Under the pieces are notes generated by a model. It had not been told where the DNA came from. It saw only the letters and a program-made list of their open reading frames with translations, and did no database searches. DNA of 64,000 bases from Paralichthys olivaceus (Eukaryota; Chordata; Actinopteri; Pleuronectiformes; Paralichthyidae), in NCBI RefSeq assembly GCF_024713975.1, contig NC_091100.1, forward strand, positions 12,368,001 to 12,432,000, in the 5' to 3' direction. Both the position numbers and the translations under genes were made by a program. Each line of letters begins with the position of its first letter. Position 1 is the stretch's first letter. Shown one piece after another: positions 38,646 to 50,934 of the stretch.

Positions 38646-39722
38646 TAATATAGTTTCAGTATTGTCAGCAGATAATGAAGGTGAACATTTACAACCACTA
38701 GAACCACTAGTCCTGATGATGTGTGCCTTTCTTTCCAAGAGGTGGCAGTGTCTGTCCACTGAGAATTCAAACTGACTCTGCAGGGATACACTGTTCTGTA
38801 CGACACAAACCATGAAACCTTGTCTAGAATGTTATTCTCTTTAAAAGTTGTATTGAGACACAGTCGCATGATGTTTGTGTCTCTATGATCCAAAACACAC
38901 TGGGACACAGCCGAGCTCATACAGACAAACCTTTTGTACGAATGCTTTATTCTAAAAAAAGAGACAAAATACAGAGATGTTCTCTGACCTCAGGGGAGTC
39001 TACCCTGAAAATGTCAGGTGTAATATTACAGAAAATATCGAATTAAACATACAGTGGGTATACATGTGTTTGTATTGCATATGCATGATTTCAAATGGGT
39101 TCATTCAAAATGTCTAATTATAAGAAGTGCATAGAGGCTAACACCCTATATCCTGCAATGTTAAACCATGTAAAAAAGAATGGTTTGTTCCCTGGCCCAC
39201 ACTGCACCCTTCCTACAAGCTCCATTGAAATATGTTCGTTTTTACATGATTCTACACATAACCAACTTGGCAAAGATAACATCAACATTATGTTAAAGGT
39301 AACATAAGTTCAAACAAAGAAGTTACAAAAAAGTCGTACAGCCTTCAAGTATATCTTTCATTTTCAATATTTCTCTTTTCCCCCTTAGCATTAAAGGATG
39401 AGGAACATATTTTATTAAAATGTTCATTCATTATTTTTATCCAACATTTGTTTTTTAATCAATTCTTTACATTTACTGCTTCATACAAATAAAAAAAGAT
39501 ACAAAGTGAAAATACAAGTATTTGAATTAGTTTCAAAAATAGCTCTTTGAAAGTGGGATGTTCTTCAGAATAAAGCCTTGTTTGTGTCCAAACTCGTGTT
39601 GACGATTTATAGTTACAACTGCTGCCACGTGAATCCTTCCCGCTGTACAAAACAAGCTCTTTGTGCTCTATTAATGTGTCCGCTTTAAGCTTCGGTGTAA
39701 ATGAAAAACGTGTCCCAGTCAG
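38646..39722. other. Intergenic, probable chemokine 3'UTR at its right end
   Basis: No gene recognised. The right part (from about 39400) is AT-rich and would be the 3'UTR of the minus-strand chemokine that ends at 39723. Confidence 0.45.
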
Positions 39723-40767
39723 TTATTCTTCAAAGTGTGTGTCTGAGGAGAGAAAAAAAAACATGTGTTATCCAGCAGGCTATCTAACTTACACACACAC
39801 TGAAGATATGAAGATATGACAGCTAGAGGACTTATGCATCCAATTTTATAACAAGAGTTTGTTATTGTTTGAAAATCAATGCTTGGCTTTAAATGGAATG
39901 AGATAGATTGTAACTACAATTACAGTTTTTCCACTCTTCATTAGTGTTAACTGGTATAGTTAGCGAGTCATTAATATTACCAGCTGCATTCCTGGAGAGT
40001 TGATGGGAAGCTTCTCCTGCAAGCTTTCATATCTTTCCCTGATCTGTGACTAAGAATGAAATCACAGTGAATACCAGAGATGTCTTTCAGTCAACACAAA
40101 GGTAAGACAATACCCCTCTATAGAAAGACATGCATAAACTTGCTTACCCTGAGGAGTTCACATAAAGCCTGATTCATGTGCTAATCTTTTCAAACATCCA
40201 GTGAAAATGCAGTGAAGCTACACTTACTCATATGGATTCTTTCCAAGCACTTTATGACCCACGGGGCCTCAGGGTCCAGACAGATCTTTTGCCCATCTTT
40301 TTTAAGAGTGGCACTGCAGAACCAAATAAGACGATGAGGAAATATTACACCACAACCAGAAACAGGTAATCACCTCAGACCTTCTGTGAAAAACAATGCA
40401 CACTTTTCTGGTGCTTACATAATCTCAATTTCTTTGCAGTGAGAGCTGGCAGGGTTCACCTCCACGCTTCCTATGTGACGTCCGATGGGCTTTCTCTCCT
40501 TGTTGATGCACTGACATCTTGGAGTCACTCCTCCATTGCTCAGACTGGTTCCTGAGGTTGTGAGAGGTCAGAGAAGCATATTGATTTCTGGATGCATGTC
40601 ACAAAAGTGCAATTGAAGCAAATCACTGAGTGCTGCTGGCAACAAGGAAAGTAAGGCATCAACTGTACACTTCATGTGTTCTTGTATTTAAACAGTAGTC
40701 TCAGATTACACTCACCATCAGGAATGGCCAGAAAAACCAGGAGTGCCACAATTGTAAAGAAAGTCAT
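39723..40767 (-). CDS. CXC chemokine, CXCL8-like (divergent, inverted relative to the array)
   Basis: Secreted chemotactic ligand. Exons on the minus strand: 40716-40767, 40419-40551, 40228-40313, 39723-39742; 96 aa. A hydrophobic signal peptide MTFFTIVALLVFLAIPDG is followed by the mature part TSLSNGGVTPRCQCINKERK. The C-Q-C motif is preceded by TPR, not ELR. Core features follow: PIGRHIGSVEV, SSHCKEIEIIATL, ICLDPEAPWV and a C-terminal helix ending ERIHMNTHFEE. The 4-exon layout with phases 1, 2, and 1 or 2 and the exon 2/3 split after EII match the array at 46737-62780, so both come from a CXCL8-type ancestor. A TTTAAA box at 40884-40889 upstream could serve as a TATA element. It is intact as read. 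Orthology to a named fish subtype is not settled. Confidence 0.85.
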
Positions 40768-41984
40768 ATCTGCTCTGAAGCCGGAGGCAGAGAGACAATC
40801 TGATCTTTATTACTAGTGTTCGTCAGTCGTACAAAGCTCAGCCTCTCTTTACGCAGTCATAAACTGTGAAGGAGGTCTGCTCTTTAAACCCTTTTCCTCC
40901 TTTCTCATCTCCCTCCCATAACTCACCCATGCCAAACTTGTGGGTTAAGAACTTGTGATCCCATGGGAGGCAGTTTCTCTTCATTGCTGGTTATTTAGAT
41001 TTATGGCAATAATGGAAAATTGCTTCTCTCTGCAAAAGAATCAGTCACACATAAAGTGGACAGGATGTCTGTGGTAAAATGCAATTTAAATCTTCAGCCG
41101 TTCTCTTTTTTAATGTTAAATTTTTGTGTAAAAATAATTTTGCCATCAAAGCTGTGTCGCTGTACCTTTGGTCAAATAGCAGAGAATTCTCTGGAATGAG
41201 GAAATCTCTAAAGAGTTTTTGCCATCCCATATCTCCTGTCTCTTGTGTTCTAGCATTTAGAAACTTCCTCTTTTTTAATTTATTTTCTCTACATGAACAT
41301 CACTGATATTTTTCACTTCTTCTCTCTTTCTAAGAATTCAACTATGTGGGCAGAAAAGGCGCCGCTATTGATTTAAATATTGACTAATTTCTTGGTGTCT
41401 GTAACTGGAACATTATAACTTGTTTTTTACATCAGTGTAAATATCTGCTGTATAAAACCAAAGATTGTACTACACACAAATAATAGACATGTCACATGTC
41501 TCATCCACACATGTTGCTGACCTACTCTTCCCTGGAGTCCTTGTGCTGATCCGGGATGGCAGCTGCAGCCACATCATGGATCATGATCGCTAAATGGAAT
41601 GATTTACAATATTCCCTTAATCTACAGTCTTGTGTTCTCCTTGGAGATTTTAAATCTTTTATGTGTTGTTTTTTATGAATCTTGTGACAATTTTTACTTA
41701 TTTATTTTTATTGTGTTGTTTTGTTGTTGGTCGTGTTTATTTGTATGTTGCTGATTGTGAATGTTTCTTGATCTCAGGCTTCTCTTGGACAAGATTAAAT
41801 AAATACATAATAAGCCTTTCAACATATACTGTATTATTACCTATATATAGTATTATTATAGTAGTACTGCTATCATTACAATTGTCATTCTTGGACACCT
41901 CCATTTATGCTAAACAGTGTCCCTTCTCAAGAATGTTGTACATATTGGTTTTGTTGATTTGCTCTTTCAAGACCCATGAATTAT
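40768..41984. other. Intergenic upstream of the minus-strand chemokine
   Basis: Contains the putative promoter near 40860-40910, then AT-rich sequence without a recognised gene or repeat. Confidence 0.45.
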
Positions 41985-42250
41985 TTCCAGGAAAAATGGT
42001 GAAAATGTTAAAAAATCTATTTCGCAATGAAAGTCATACATTCCTTGACTCCCCTGATTTGGATCCACACCAAAATGTTATGAGTCCTTCCCTGACCCAT
42101 ACCACACCCTTCGGATAGATATATAGATACTTTATTGATCCCGAAGGAAATTTAAATTCAAGGAAATTCAAGATAATTGTTGTTCTGGGTTTCAGGCAAG
42201 CTTGGTAGAAATCTGTTAAGTTGTTTTTGTGTAATCTTGTTAAAGAAGAA
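41985..42250 (-). repeat. Fish repeat with a nested second repeat
   Basis: The outer parts (41985-42112 and about 42182-42250) match the repeat family seen at 16540-16660 (GATTTGGATCCACACCAAAATG, AGCTTGGTAGAAATCTGTT). Between them, about 42113-42181, is an AT-rich insert with TAGATACTTTATTGATCCCG and AAGGAAATTT, another common fish repeat tail. Confidence 0.55.
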
Positions 42251-42254
42251 GAAA

Positions 42255-42440
42255 AAGATTTACTTTTATTATCATGTTTTTTACACACTATAACACGCAT
42301 ACATGAAATTCATCCTCCGCATTTAACCTATCCAGTTGGCACCTGTCGAAACATGCACATGCATAGGGACACACATAGACAGATGCCATGTACACACATA
42401 TACTGGAGCGGTGGGCTGAAAGATAATTCTCAGCGGAAGT
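42255..42440. repeat. Interspersed repeat fragment
   Basis: Contains ATGAAATTCATCCTCCGCAT, TTAACC, then CATATACTGGAGCGGTGGGC. I recognise this series from many fish loci. It is probably a SINE or LINE 3' fragment of uncertain family. Confidence 0.45.
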
Positions 42441-42444
42441 AATA

Positions 42445-42863
42445 TGTTTAAAAGTCTAAAAACAGATGACACCCAACCAATCCTCTCTTTTTCCCAATCT
42501 GAAACACAAGGAGCAGCACGAATATCTGCCTGTCTGACTGTGCTCATCCAGAATGCAACTGCTCGACTGGTCTTTAACCTAAGTTCACTCACACTACTCC
42601 ACTCCTCCGCTCCCTTCACTGGTTACCAGTGGCTGCCTGCATCCATTTCAAAACACTAGTGCTTGTGTACCATGCTGTGAACGGATCGGGTCCAGTCTAT
42701 ATCCAGGACATGGTAAAACCTTACACCCCAGCCCGTCCACCCCGCTCTGCATCGGCTTGCTGCTCATTGCGAGCTAACCACTCAACAAAATCACGACTGT
42801 CTGCTGGAATGAGCTCCCCATTGACATCAGCTTTGGATAAAAGCGTCAGCTAAATGTAATGTA
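42445..42863 (+). mobile_element. LINE 3' end (L2-like), broken ORF2 C-terminus and tail
   Basis: Two overlapping frames encode the end of a non-LTR ORF2: LIQNATARLVFNLSSLTLLH, then FKTLVLVYHAVNGSGPVYIQ and DMVKPYTPARPPRSAS. The tail TTTGGATAAAAGCGTCAGCT, then AAATGTAATGTA, is the usual 3' end of this fish LINE type. It is 5'-truncated and frameshifted. Confidence 0.75.
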
Positions 42864-45800
42864 TGGGGTTAGGTTGTGACAAGCCAGTGAGCTTGTCCCA
42901 GCATGCGCTTCAACGTCACAGAGACAGTTTTACACCCACGAGCAATGTAAACTCCTGCAAGGCCTCCCACCCTCAGACAGATACCCTGACTCAAAATGTG
43001 AAGCAGGAAAAAAGCTGTTGCTCTACCCCTGAGTTGGACATCTGTCTGTGAGTCCAAAAACTCCCTCAGATATCCTGAAATCCCCTCAGGCCGATTGCAT
43101 CGAAGAGTGCTGTCTGTTAAGCTCTCACTTCCTCATTTTGTTTATATTATCAACCATCCAAGCTAAACTTGTTGTTTGCAATTATGAGGCATGCTTATAC
43201 TAAAGTAACAAAGTACTGCTCAAGCATTCCTCTCGGCTTACATGTTAAGCACGAGGAGGTAAAGAAACAAGCAAAACAGAGTTATGACAAATCCATGATT
43301 CAGTCCTGATTTTCCCAGCTCCTGTTTTCATCTCAGGCTTTTGTGACCAGTATCAGTGAGCAATGTTTTGTCAGCATGTGTCTGTGTTTGGTTTGTAAAT
43401 CACACTTTATTGGTAAGGCACTGATAGTGAGTGTTATCCATTAGTAAGTCTTTCAATACTGAGTAGCCTCTCTGTAAATGTACTGTAGACTTATTACTGT
43501 ATACTCTACCACAAAATACTCTTGTATATATACCAGATGCTATGTTATGGAATGCTATGCATTAGTTTACTGCACTATGCAGTGTTATGGTGCTAAAGTA
43601 CTGATCTACTCTGTTCGAGCAGTTGTAAAACCATATAGAATATGTGTATACAGATTAAAATGCATCCCCACTTCCCCCCACTAATCCAGAAATGAAACCA
43701 AAATATCCCAGATATGAACACCACCATCTTGTGCATCTGGAGCTAGAGTCTGTGAAATAGTGATCAGGCAAAGGAGCAGTGCTATTGAGGTGCACTGAAT
43801 CATGCACTCGACCATCACAAGTCAATCATGATGTTTCTCTCCATTTTTATAGCATCAAAAAATGAATTAAAACAAAAAAACTAACCTATTTGGAAAAATA
43901 AATACTATTTATAACCTCTATAAATAGTAATAGGGATTAGCCATCCAATATTTGCCTTAACTGCAATTGAAATTTAAGTCTTGAGTTTGACACATTTATG
44001 ACAATGTATTGTTTTTCTCCTCTATGTCAAGAGGAAATTCTGGAATATACAAACATCCAACAGTCATCACATCAAGATTTCACAAGACTTCCTCTGTGAT
44101 ACCATGAACCTGTTTCCTCTATTGTGTATGTGTGTGTGTGTGTGTGTGAGAGAAACTTCTTCTTCATTAAATCTTAGATATCTGTTACAATAATGAACAT
44201 GCTCCTAATTTACCATTACTTTTGGGAGGTAAATAAAAACATAAAATGCCATTAATACACTTCTCAATATATTTTCTATTTATTCTATTTAAAAGGTCGA
44301 GTTGTTATTGTTATTATTATAAATACATGAACACTCTGCTACTGGGAAAATGTGGGGGAAGACCAATGGTTATTATAGGTCATATGTTCCCTAATTTAAT
44401 CTGGTCACATGCTGCCTATCATGTACATTTTCATTCATCCCACCTGATACATCAGCCTATTCATGACAGTGAAAACTTTCCAGTGAGGTTGATCACATCC
44501 TTTATTTGTCCAAACTTTTCCATTCTGACCAGAGATGACCATAAAAGGTCAACATCACTTTCGGTATCTCAATAATACCAATGATATAAATAATATAAAT
44601 AATACTAATGCTACTACTACTACTAGTATTACTACTACTTATAATAATAGTTGTTGTTATTGGTATAATAACAATAATAATTTTTATTATTTACCTATTA
44701 TTATTATGAATCTGGTCACATGCTGTCAAAATTGACATCTCACCTGATGCATTCAGGGGAATCACAAAAGGACCAAACACAAACTTCAAAACGCTCCATC
44801 GAGGTTGATCACATCCTCTATTTGACCACATATTTCCATTGCAGTCTTCAGTCCAACCAGAGATGACCACAAAAGGACAATCATATTTCTAGATATATCT
44901 GTTACAAGAATGAAAGTGTTATTGTTTACCATCACTTTTGGTATGTAAATAAAAACATCCATAAGTGCACTTCTCCATATATTTTTTCTATTTAAAAATT
45001 AATGTTGTTGTTGACCACTAGGACATATGTTTGTATACAGGACATATAATTCTAGATGCGTATTTGGTCGCAACCTCCAGATTGTCTTTATTATGATTCC
45101 TGTTCAACACATAAGTTGCTAAAACTAAAATAATAATAATATAATATTGTGATCCTCTTAATGGACATCATTTTGTCACCTGTCAAAAACCTCTGAATCA
45201 TCATATGTTGAAATGATGCAGCGACTCAAGAACATATGTGTCAAAACCACAATGGTGACCCCCGGTTGAGATGTTACCCCATACTTCCGTCTGCCTTGTG
45301 AGAGTTACTGAAGTGACGTGCAGTCATGTGCGTGTTTGAGCCTGTCATGGTTGCGTCAGCTCTAGGGTGGAAGTTTTTTGACACATCTCGTGCTTAGGAT
45401 TTGGTGATTTCAAACAGATGACCTGAAAATGTCCTCCCTGTAATGGTTCCTTATTTGGTTTAGGTCTTTAAGGATATGGTTCCAGTCACGGGTGACACTC
45501 CATTTGAAAATCATTTACCATACACAGTGGTTACCTGCATGTTTCTATGTTTTAACATACAAAAGGTAGAAAGCCACAACAAACATCAAGTGTCTCTGTG
45601 TCTCATGAGCTGCTTCCAGACATGCACTGAACCCTCGGCAGGTTCACTGGAGGATGTGTATGTGTGATTGAAAATATCAGAGTGAGAGCCTCTGGAGTTT
45701 CTGCAGACTTTTCCCACCTGGCAGAAAGCGGTGATAAGTGCAGACGCTGCAGCGTTGTATGTAAGGCAAACTGCAGAGAAAGTCCTGACGGAGAAATGAG

Positions 45801-46736
45801 AAAATAGAGATCTCTTGATTCTGCTGCCTTGTTCAATCCAACTGCATGTTTGTATGTTTCGTGTTTTAGTGTGAACGTTGCAAACCTGATAATTCGAGAC
45901 TTGGAGCAGTTTGGACAGATGATACTGTCAATATTGATAAATAAGTGACTTTGTCGACAGCAACGACACCTGGTTCTCCAGCTCAGGGGTCGAGCTTCGC
46001 TGATATAAACATGTGAACAGCTTTTTGTGCAACAGCAGTGGCGCAGCTTTAGGTGTCTTAGGACCTGGAGCCCTGTAGTCCAGCATCCTGCAACAAGCAG
46101 GTGAAACCACACTATTATGAGTAATAATCAGTCTGTGGCAGAATTTGGAAGGGAATATGTAAATAATTCTGTGGAAGAAAATAATCAAATAGATCCATCA
46201 GGCTCTGATTGCCAAACAAAGATTAAATCACAGTATATTGCAATATTTTATGTCAAATACCTGCAGGAATTAGCTAGAGATGTGTTTGTGTGTTGCCTTA
46301 TGTGTGAGCGTGTGACTGCGTGTTCTTTTGAGAAATGCCAATTGCAGATACCTGAGTTGAGGGCAGTGATTATATTTGGAGTTCATTTACTATAAGTAGA
46401 TTGTATGCTTGTTTGGAGGCGTTCGCTCATATCATTCACCAGCTTTCTCTCCGTCTCTTCCTTAGTACCAGAAGAATGTTTTAACAAGGCCTGTGAAACA
46501 TGTTAGTGCACATGAGACACAAGTGCATGTTCTGTACATTCACATCAATCACCTTGATGTACTTTGCTAATTACGCAGCGCTTGTTCCTATGACATAGAG
46601 GTGTGCAACATTATTGAACTTAGACAGCAATACATATACCAGGGCAGTGTTTAGAAATGTATATTGTCTAAAGAAGTAGCTTTCAGAGTATTTGAGAGAT
46701 TATTCACCTTCTTGAAAGGGAAAAATTCAGGTGACA
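42864..46736. other. Intergenic, low-complexity and duplicated non-coding DNA
   Basis: No gene recognised. Contains a (TG)n run near 44127-44148, an AT-rich tract with ATA/CTA/ATT repeats at 44570-44710, and a diverged internal duplication (44165-44560 against 44705-45010). A 169-codon minus-strand frame at 45603-46112 has no family match. Confidence 0.45.
44165..45010. repeat. Diverged internal duplication around an ATT-rich tract
   Basis: Segment 44400-44545 (AATCTGGTCACATGCTG ... AGGTTGATCACATCC ... AGAGATGACC) recurs at 44709-44868. Segment 44175-44290 (AGATATCTGTTAC ... CTTTTGGGAGGTAAATAAAA) recurs at 44888-45000. Order is X1, Y1, AT-rich tract, Y2, X2. Confidence 0.65.
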
Positions 46737-47072
46737 AAACCTGAGGATTGTTGAGCCATTCACTCTCAGACTGCGTCTAATTGTCTGTTATACTACATGA
46801 CATGTGAATCAGATGCTAGTTGGTCAATCTCTAACTCTACAAGTCAGTAATGGTGCAATACTCCATTAACAATCATTGATAATCAGAAAAGTATTTCTTC
46901 CAACCATTCTTCTCATGTCAGTCAGTCAGTATTGCACATTTTTAGTCACTGTTTTTTTATTCTTTGAAATGATAACTCTGCATTAACATTAAATTACCCG
47001 TGAGCTCACATCATGCAACGTAAATTCCCCAGTCAACAATCCCGGCTTGCACAACCTGCAGAAGGCTGGGAA

Positions 47073-47103
47073 ATGACTCACTTCCCAGAGTCGGCTATAT
47101 AAG
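47073..47103 (+). promoter_or_regulatory. Copy A promoter: AP-1 site and TATA box
   Basis: TGACTCA at 47074-47080 lies 16 bp before a TATATAAG box at 47096-47103. Mammalian CXCL8 is likewise driven by AP-1 and NF-kB upstream of a TATA box. In A the sequence just before AP-1 is GGGAAATGACTCA; in B, E and F it is GGGACATGACTCA. Confidence 0.7.
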
Positions 47104-47322
47104 GAGTGCACCTCAGCGCTAGATTCAAACAGCGAGGAAGCAGCTGAACTGAAAACAGAAAAGGAAAAGTAGAGGAGAAAGAGAACTGAGCTGAAGCAAA
47201 AACTGGACAAAACCTCCTCACTTTTCAACTTTTTATTTCACTGCACTCTTGGTTGGAGAGCTTTCTGAAGGACATTTTTATTTGTTCATACTTTTTAATA
47301 CAGAATTGTACTAAGGGCAAAA

Positions 47323-47985
47323 ATGATGAGCAGCAGAGTCATCGTTGTTGCTGTGATGGTGCTCCTGGCCTCTCTGGCCATCAGTGAAGGTACGATTATT
47401 ATTTTGTTATTCACTAACTTTCTTGCCCTCTTTTTCTCAATGCATGTAGAGGTAGACCAGCAAACACTGTTGCATTTAGTGACCCTATGTGACTCTTTCC
47501 TCCTGACAGCGGTGAGCCTGAGAAGCCTAGGAGTGTCGCTGCACTGCCGCTGCATCGAGACAGAGAGCAGACCCATCGGCCGCTACATTAAGAGTGTGGA
47601 AATAATCTCTCCCAACTCTCACTGCGATAAAACTGAGATCATGTAAGTCCTTATTTCAAAGCCTTCATTACTTCTAGATATGATGCAGTGATGTTGCTTG
47701 TCATTTGCTTTTGGCACGAGTCGACTCATTCTAACTGAACCTCTTGTTTGGTGTTGCAGTGCCACTCTGAAAGATACCGGCGTGGAGCTGTGCCTTGACC
47801 CTGAGGCTCCGTGGGTGAAGAGAGTCATCAACAAGTTAATTTCAAAGTGAGTAAAGTTTGTTCTTGCTGTATATTCTCAATCATGATTTAATGATAACGT
47901 GACAGAAAATGTCTCCAATTCTGAAACACTGAATGATAATCATCGTTCTTTTCTGTTTCTCTTCCCCTGCAACAGAAGACGCTGA
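47323..47985 (+). CDS. cxcl8: CXCL8-like chemokine, copy A
   Basis: Secreted CXC chemokine expected to attract neutrophils through CXCR1/2-type receptors. Exons: 47323-47389, 47510-47642, 47760-47846, 47976-47985; 98 aa. The signal peptide MMSSRVIVVAVMVLLASLAI is followed by SEAVSLRSLGVSLHCRCIET, PIGRYIKSVEI, ISPNSHCDKTEIIATLKDTG, CLDPEAPWVKRVINKLISK and the end RR. There are four canonical Cys (C-R-C, HC, LC). The ELR motif position reads SLH, so it is non-ELR, as in most fish CXCL8. Two ATGs lie in tandem (47323 and 47326). The 3'UTR has clustered ATTTA pentamers (48158-48306) and AATAAA at 48349. Intron 1 is 120 nt and open in frame. The last acceptor is CAACAG|AAG, giving the KRR end. Confidence 0.93.
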
Positions 47986-48845
47986 GCAGATGGCGAGAGA
48001 TGGGTCAGAGCCGTTTAAAGACAACTCAACACGACCCTAATGTGTTTGTTTGATTGGATGATAAAAGTCATTTTTACCAGGGGACTGCTCAATGTCCTGA
48101 CCGGCTGTTGAAATGGAAAGATTTTAACCAACAAGGTTATGTTTGTATCAAACATGCTATTTATTAACAAGCCTGTGCTTGTTTGAAGGGAACTTACATA
48201 TTTGATGAAGCGATTTCGTCCCATTTTGGCTGCTGCACCTATTGTCTGTTAAATTGGATTATTGTCTCTAATTTATGTATTTTGCATATTTATTGATGTA
48301 TTTATAAAAGATAAATATCAATATGCTTGACTGTTATCTTATTGGTTAAATAAAAGAGTTTCTTGAAATTGAATGAAATTGCTTGGTCTTTTTCTTAATT
48401 AATTGTAGTATTATCATGCAGCTATTTGTGCCACATGTCCTAATCATGGCATCACATGCAATGCCTTTTTCTCTTCCATCACTTTTTTGATTATTCACAA
48501 TTGTAATATGGGATAAAATGCACATTAAATAAAAAACAAAGTAGCACATTGAAAGAAAAACATTCTCTAAAGTTTTACTTGATCATTTTAAATGAATGAC
48601 ATGAGTCTTTGAACTGAACTGAATACATTTACAATCAGAAAAAGTGATGTATTATTTACATCTCTTAAACAAACCTCAGAAAAGGATTCAGTTAACTTGA
48701 TATTCTAGCTTGAAACAACTCAACACCATTCAGTCACACTAACAACTGTTACACTTTCCAATTACTTGTCAAGTTTAATGAATTATAGTTTTATTTGATT
48801 ATAAAAGCTAAAAGCTGCAGCTGAAGAAACCGCTGCATCTCTTAA

Positions 48846-49210
48846 AGGATCAGTGTGTAGAATTTAGTGACATCTAAAGGTGAGGTTGCACACTGCAGCT
48901 GAATACCCCTCATCTCACCCTCTCCTTCCCAACATGAAAGAGAACCTGTGGTGAACTTCAGTTGTCATGAAAACTCAAAAGGTTTTAGTTTGTCCAGTTT
49001 GGATGACAGTAAAAAACATGGCAGCCTCCACAGAGAGGACCCCCCTCCATGTAAATATAAAGTATTTAAATATAAAGGTTCATTCTATGTTGTAGAAAAC
49101 AACAATTCATCCAATTTAAATGAAACACACCCGTGAAAACATCACTAGGATTATTTTATATTCAATTTCTGCCAAAAATCCCTTTCACCTAAATCTTACA
49201 CACTGAACCT
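48846..49210. mobile_element. MITE with TTAA target duplication (Kolobok/T2-like), unit A
   Basis: 365 bp between TTAA at 48842-48845 and TTAA at 49211-49214. The ends are inverted: left AGGATCAGTGTGTAGAATTT, right (reversed) AGGTTCAGTGTGTAAGATTT. TTAAAGG termini with TTAA duplication fit Kolobok/T2-type MITEs; piggyBac-like is the alternative. No transposase. Unit F has a single TTAA at the same place (62665-62668). Confidence 0.8.
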
Positions 49211-49439
49211 TTAATACAAAGAGAATGTATGAGGCTGCTCACATTAACCTTATGAAATTTAAAGTGTTGGTATAGAAACTGGACTTGATGTCAAATGTCA
49301 TGACTTTTCAAATACACCCCAGTAGTCCTTCATCCCACCATGCCTGAAGTCAGCCACAATTGTCCTGACTTGTGACTTAATCATGTGTCATTTCAGCTGG
49401 AATAACACTATGGGACTTTCAATCCTTGACCTTTCAGTG

Positions 49440-49815
49440 CAATAAACACTTTCGGGGCATTTCCGGTGCAATAAAACACTTTGTATATTACCCAGATTAT
49501 CCAGATATATCGGTACATTATCGGCATATAATATATAGTATTTATTCTGTACAGTTTGCACTTCTCCAAATATCCATATTATCTGCATGTATCGGTACAT
49601 TATCGGTACAATTATTCTTTTTTGTATAGTATATCCACTTCGTTAAATGCCTTTGGTCCTGGAATCCCCTTATTTTTATTTCAATTTGTGTAGTGGTTTG
49701 TGTCTTGTTAATTGTATGTTTGGCATCGAGGAGGAGGACTGTGCTACAATTTCGTTGTGCTAGTGTACGAAGTACGACCGTGCAATGACAATAAAGTCTT
49801 TTGAATTGAACTGAA
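49440..49815 (+). mobile_element. LINE-like 3' tail, unit A
   Basis: Contains GTGCTACAATTTCGTTGTGC, then CGTGCAATGACAATAAAGTC and a GAATT-rich end, typical of 3' tails of fish non-LTR elements. It is 5'-truncated with no coding part. The same segment lies at 55231-55606 in unit C. Confidence 0.55.
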
Positions 49816-50685
49816 TTTGAATGTCAGTAACTGGTGAAATTTGCCATATCAAATCACCAAAAACACAAGATAATTGATAGAACCATAACAGCTTTAAGTT
49901 ATTTCAACGTGATGATGAATTCTGGGAGACAATTTTATAATTTCCAAATCTCAAATAAATTCTGGTTTAAATATGACTAAGTGTGGCAGGCCAGCTGCCG
50001 GTAAGAGGCAACTGTTACACAGCTGTTACATTGTATTGTCTGTTTCAAATTAGGAAAGAAATAATGACTAGCCTGAATATCTTTTAACTATCAGGAGTTT
50101 GACCACATACTGGCAATGGTACAAGGAAGACAGATCATGTGGTCACTGTTCAACACATTCAGGTTCAGATTTCCTCCTAACCATTCAGTGAAGTTACAAA
50201 CTTTTACCTTCACTTCTGCAATTCCAGATTAGTGTGAGCTAAATGACATGTATTACAAACACAGCAGGTTCACGTCATTTCTGTTGCTTCAAACCACAAA
50301 AAAAAGGATTTCTGAGGAATTTCAACTGTAAAATGCAGGAAACCTGAGGATTGTTGAGCCATTCACTCTCAGACTGCGTCTAATTGTCTGTTATACTACA
50401 TGACATGTGAATCAGATGCCAGTTGGTCAATCTCTAACTCTACAAGTCAGTAATGGTGCAATACTCCATTAACAATCATTGATAATCAGCAAAGTATTTC
50501 TTCCAACCATTCTTCTCATGTCATCCAGTCAGTATTGCAAATTTTTAGTCACTGTTTTTTTATTCTTTGAAATGATAACTCTGCATTAACATTAAAAATT
50601 ACCTGTGAGCTCACATCATGCAGTGTAAATCTACCCTTTAACAATCTCTAATTCTGGTTTGCACAACCTGCAGAAGGCTGGGACA

Positions 50686-50715
50686 TGACTCACTTCCCAG
50701 AGTCGGCTATATAAG
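50686..50715 (+). promoter_or_regulatory. Copy B promoter: AP-1 site and TATA box
   Basis: TGACTCA at 50686-50692 and TATATAAG at 50708-50715, with the same spacing as in copy A. Confidence 0.7.
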
Positions 50716-50934
50716 GAGTGCACCCCAGTGCTAGATTCAAACAGCGAGGAAGCAGCTGAACTGAAAACAGAAAAGGAAAAGTAGAGGAGAAAGAGAACTG
50801 AGCTGAAGCAAAAACTGGACAAAACCTCCTCACTTTTCAACTTTTTATTTCACTGCACTCTTGGTTGGAGAGCTTTCTGAAGGACATTTTTATTTGTTCA
50901 TACTTTTTAATACAGAATTGTACTAAGGGCAAAA

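Noticed and set aside
45603-46112. 169-codon minus-strand frame
   Set aside because: No family resemblance, no plausible signal peptide or splice pattern, and composition like its surroundings. I also considered whether plus-strand bits here (KCRRC, NVANLIIRDLEQFG) were an old chemokine copy; the spacing of cysteines does not fit.
46989-47228. Minus-strand 69-79 codon frame repeated in units A, B, E and F
   Set aside because: It is antisense to the chemokine promoter and 5'UTR and is copied with the units. Its Ser/Phe-rich content comes from the purine-rich 5'UTR.
48948-49136. 62-codon frame in units A and C (MVNFSCHENSKGFSLSS)
   Set aside because: It lies inside the TTAA MITE and is a by-product of that repeat.
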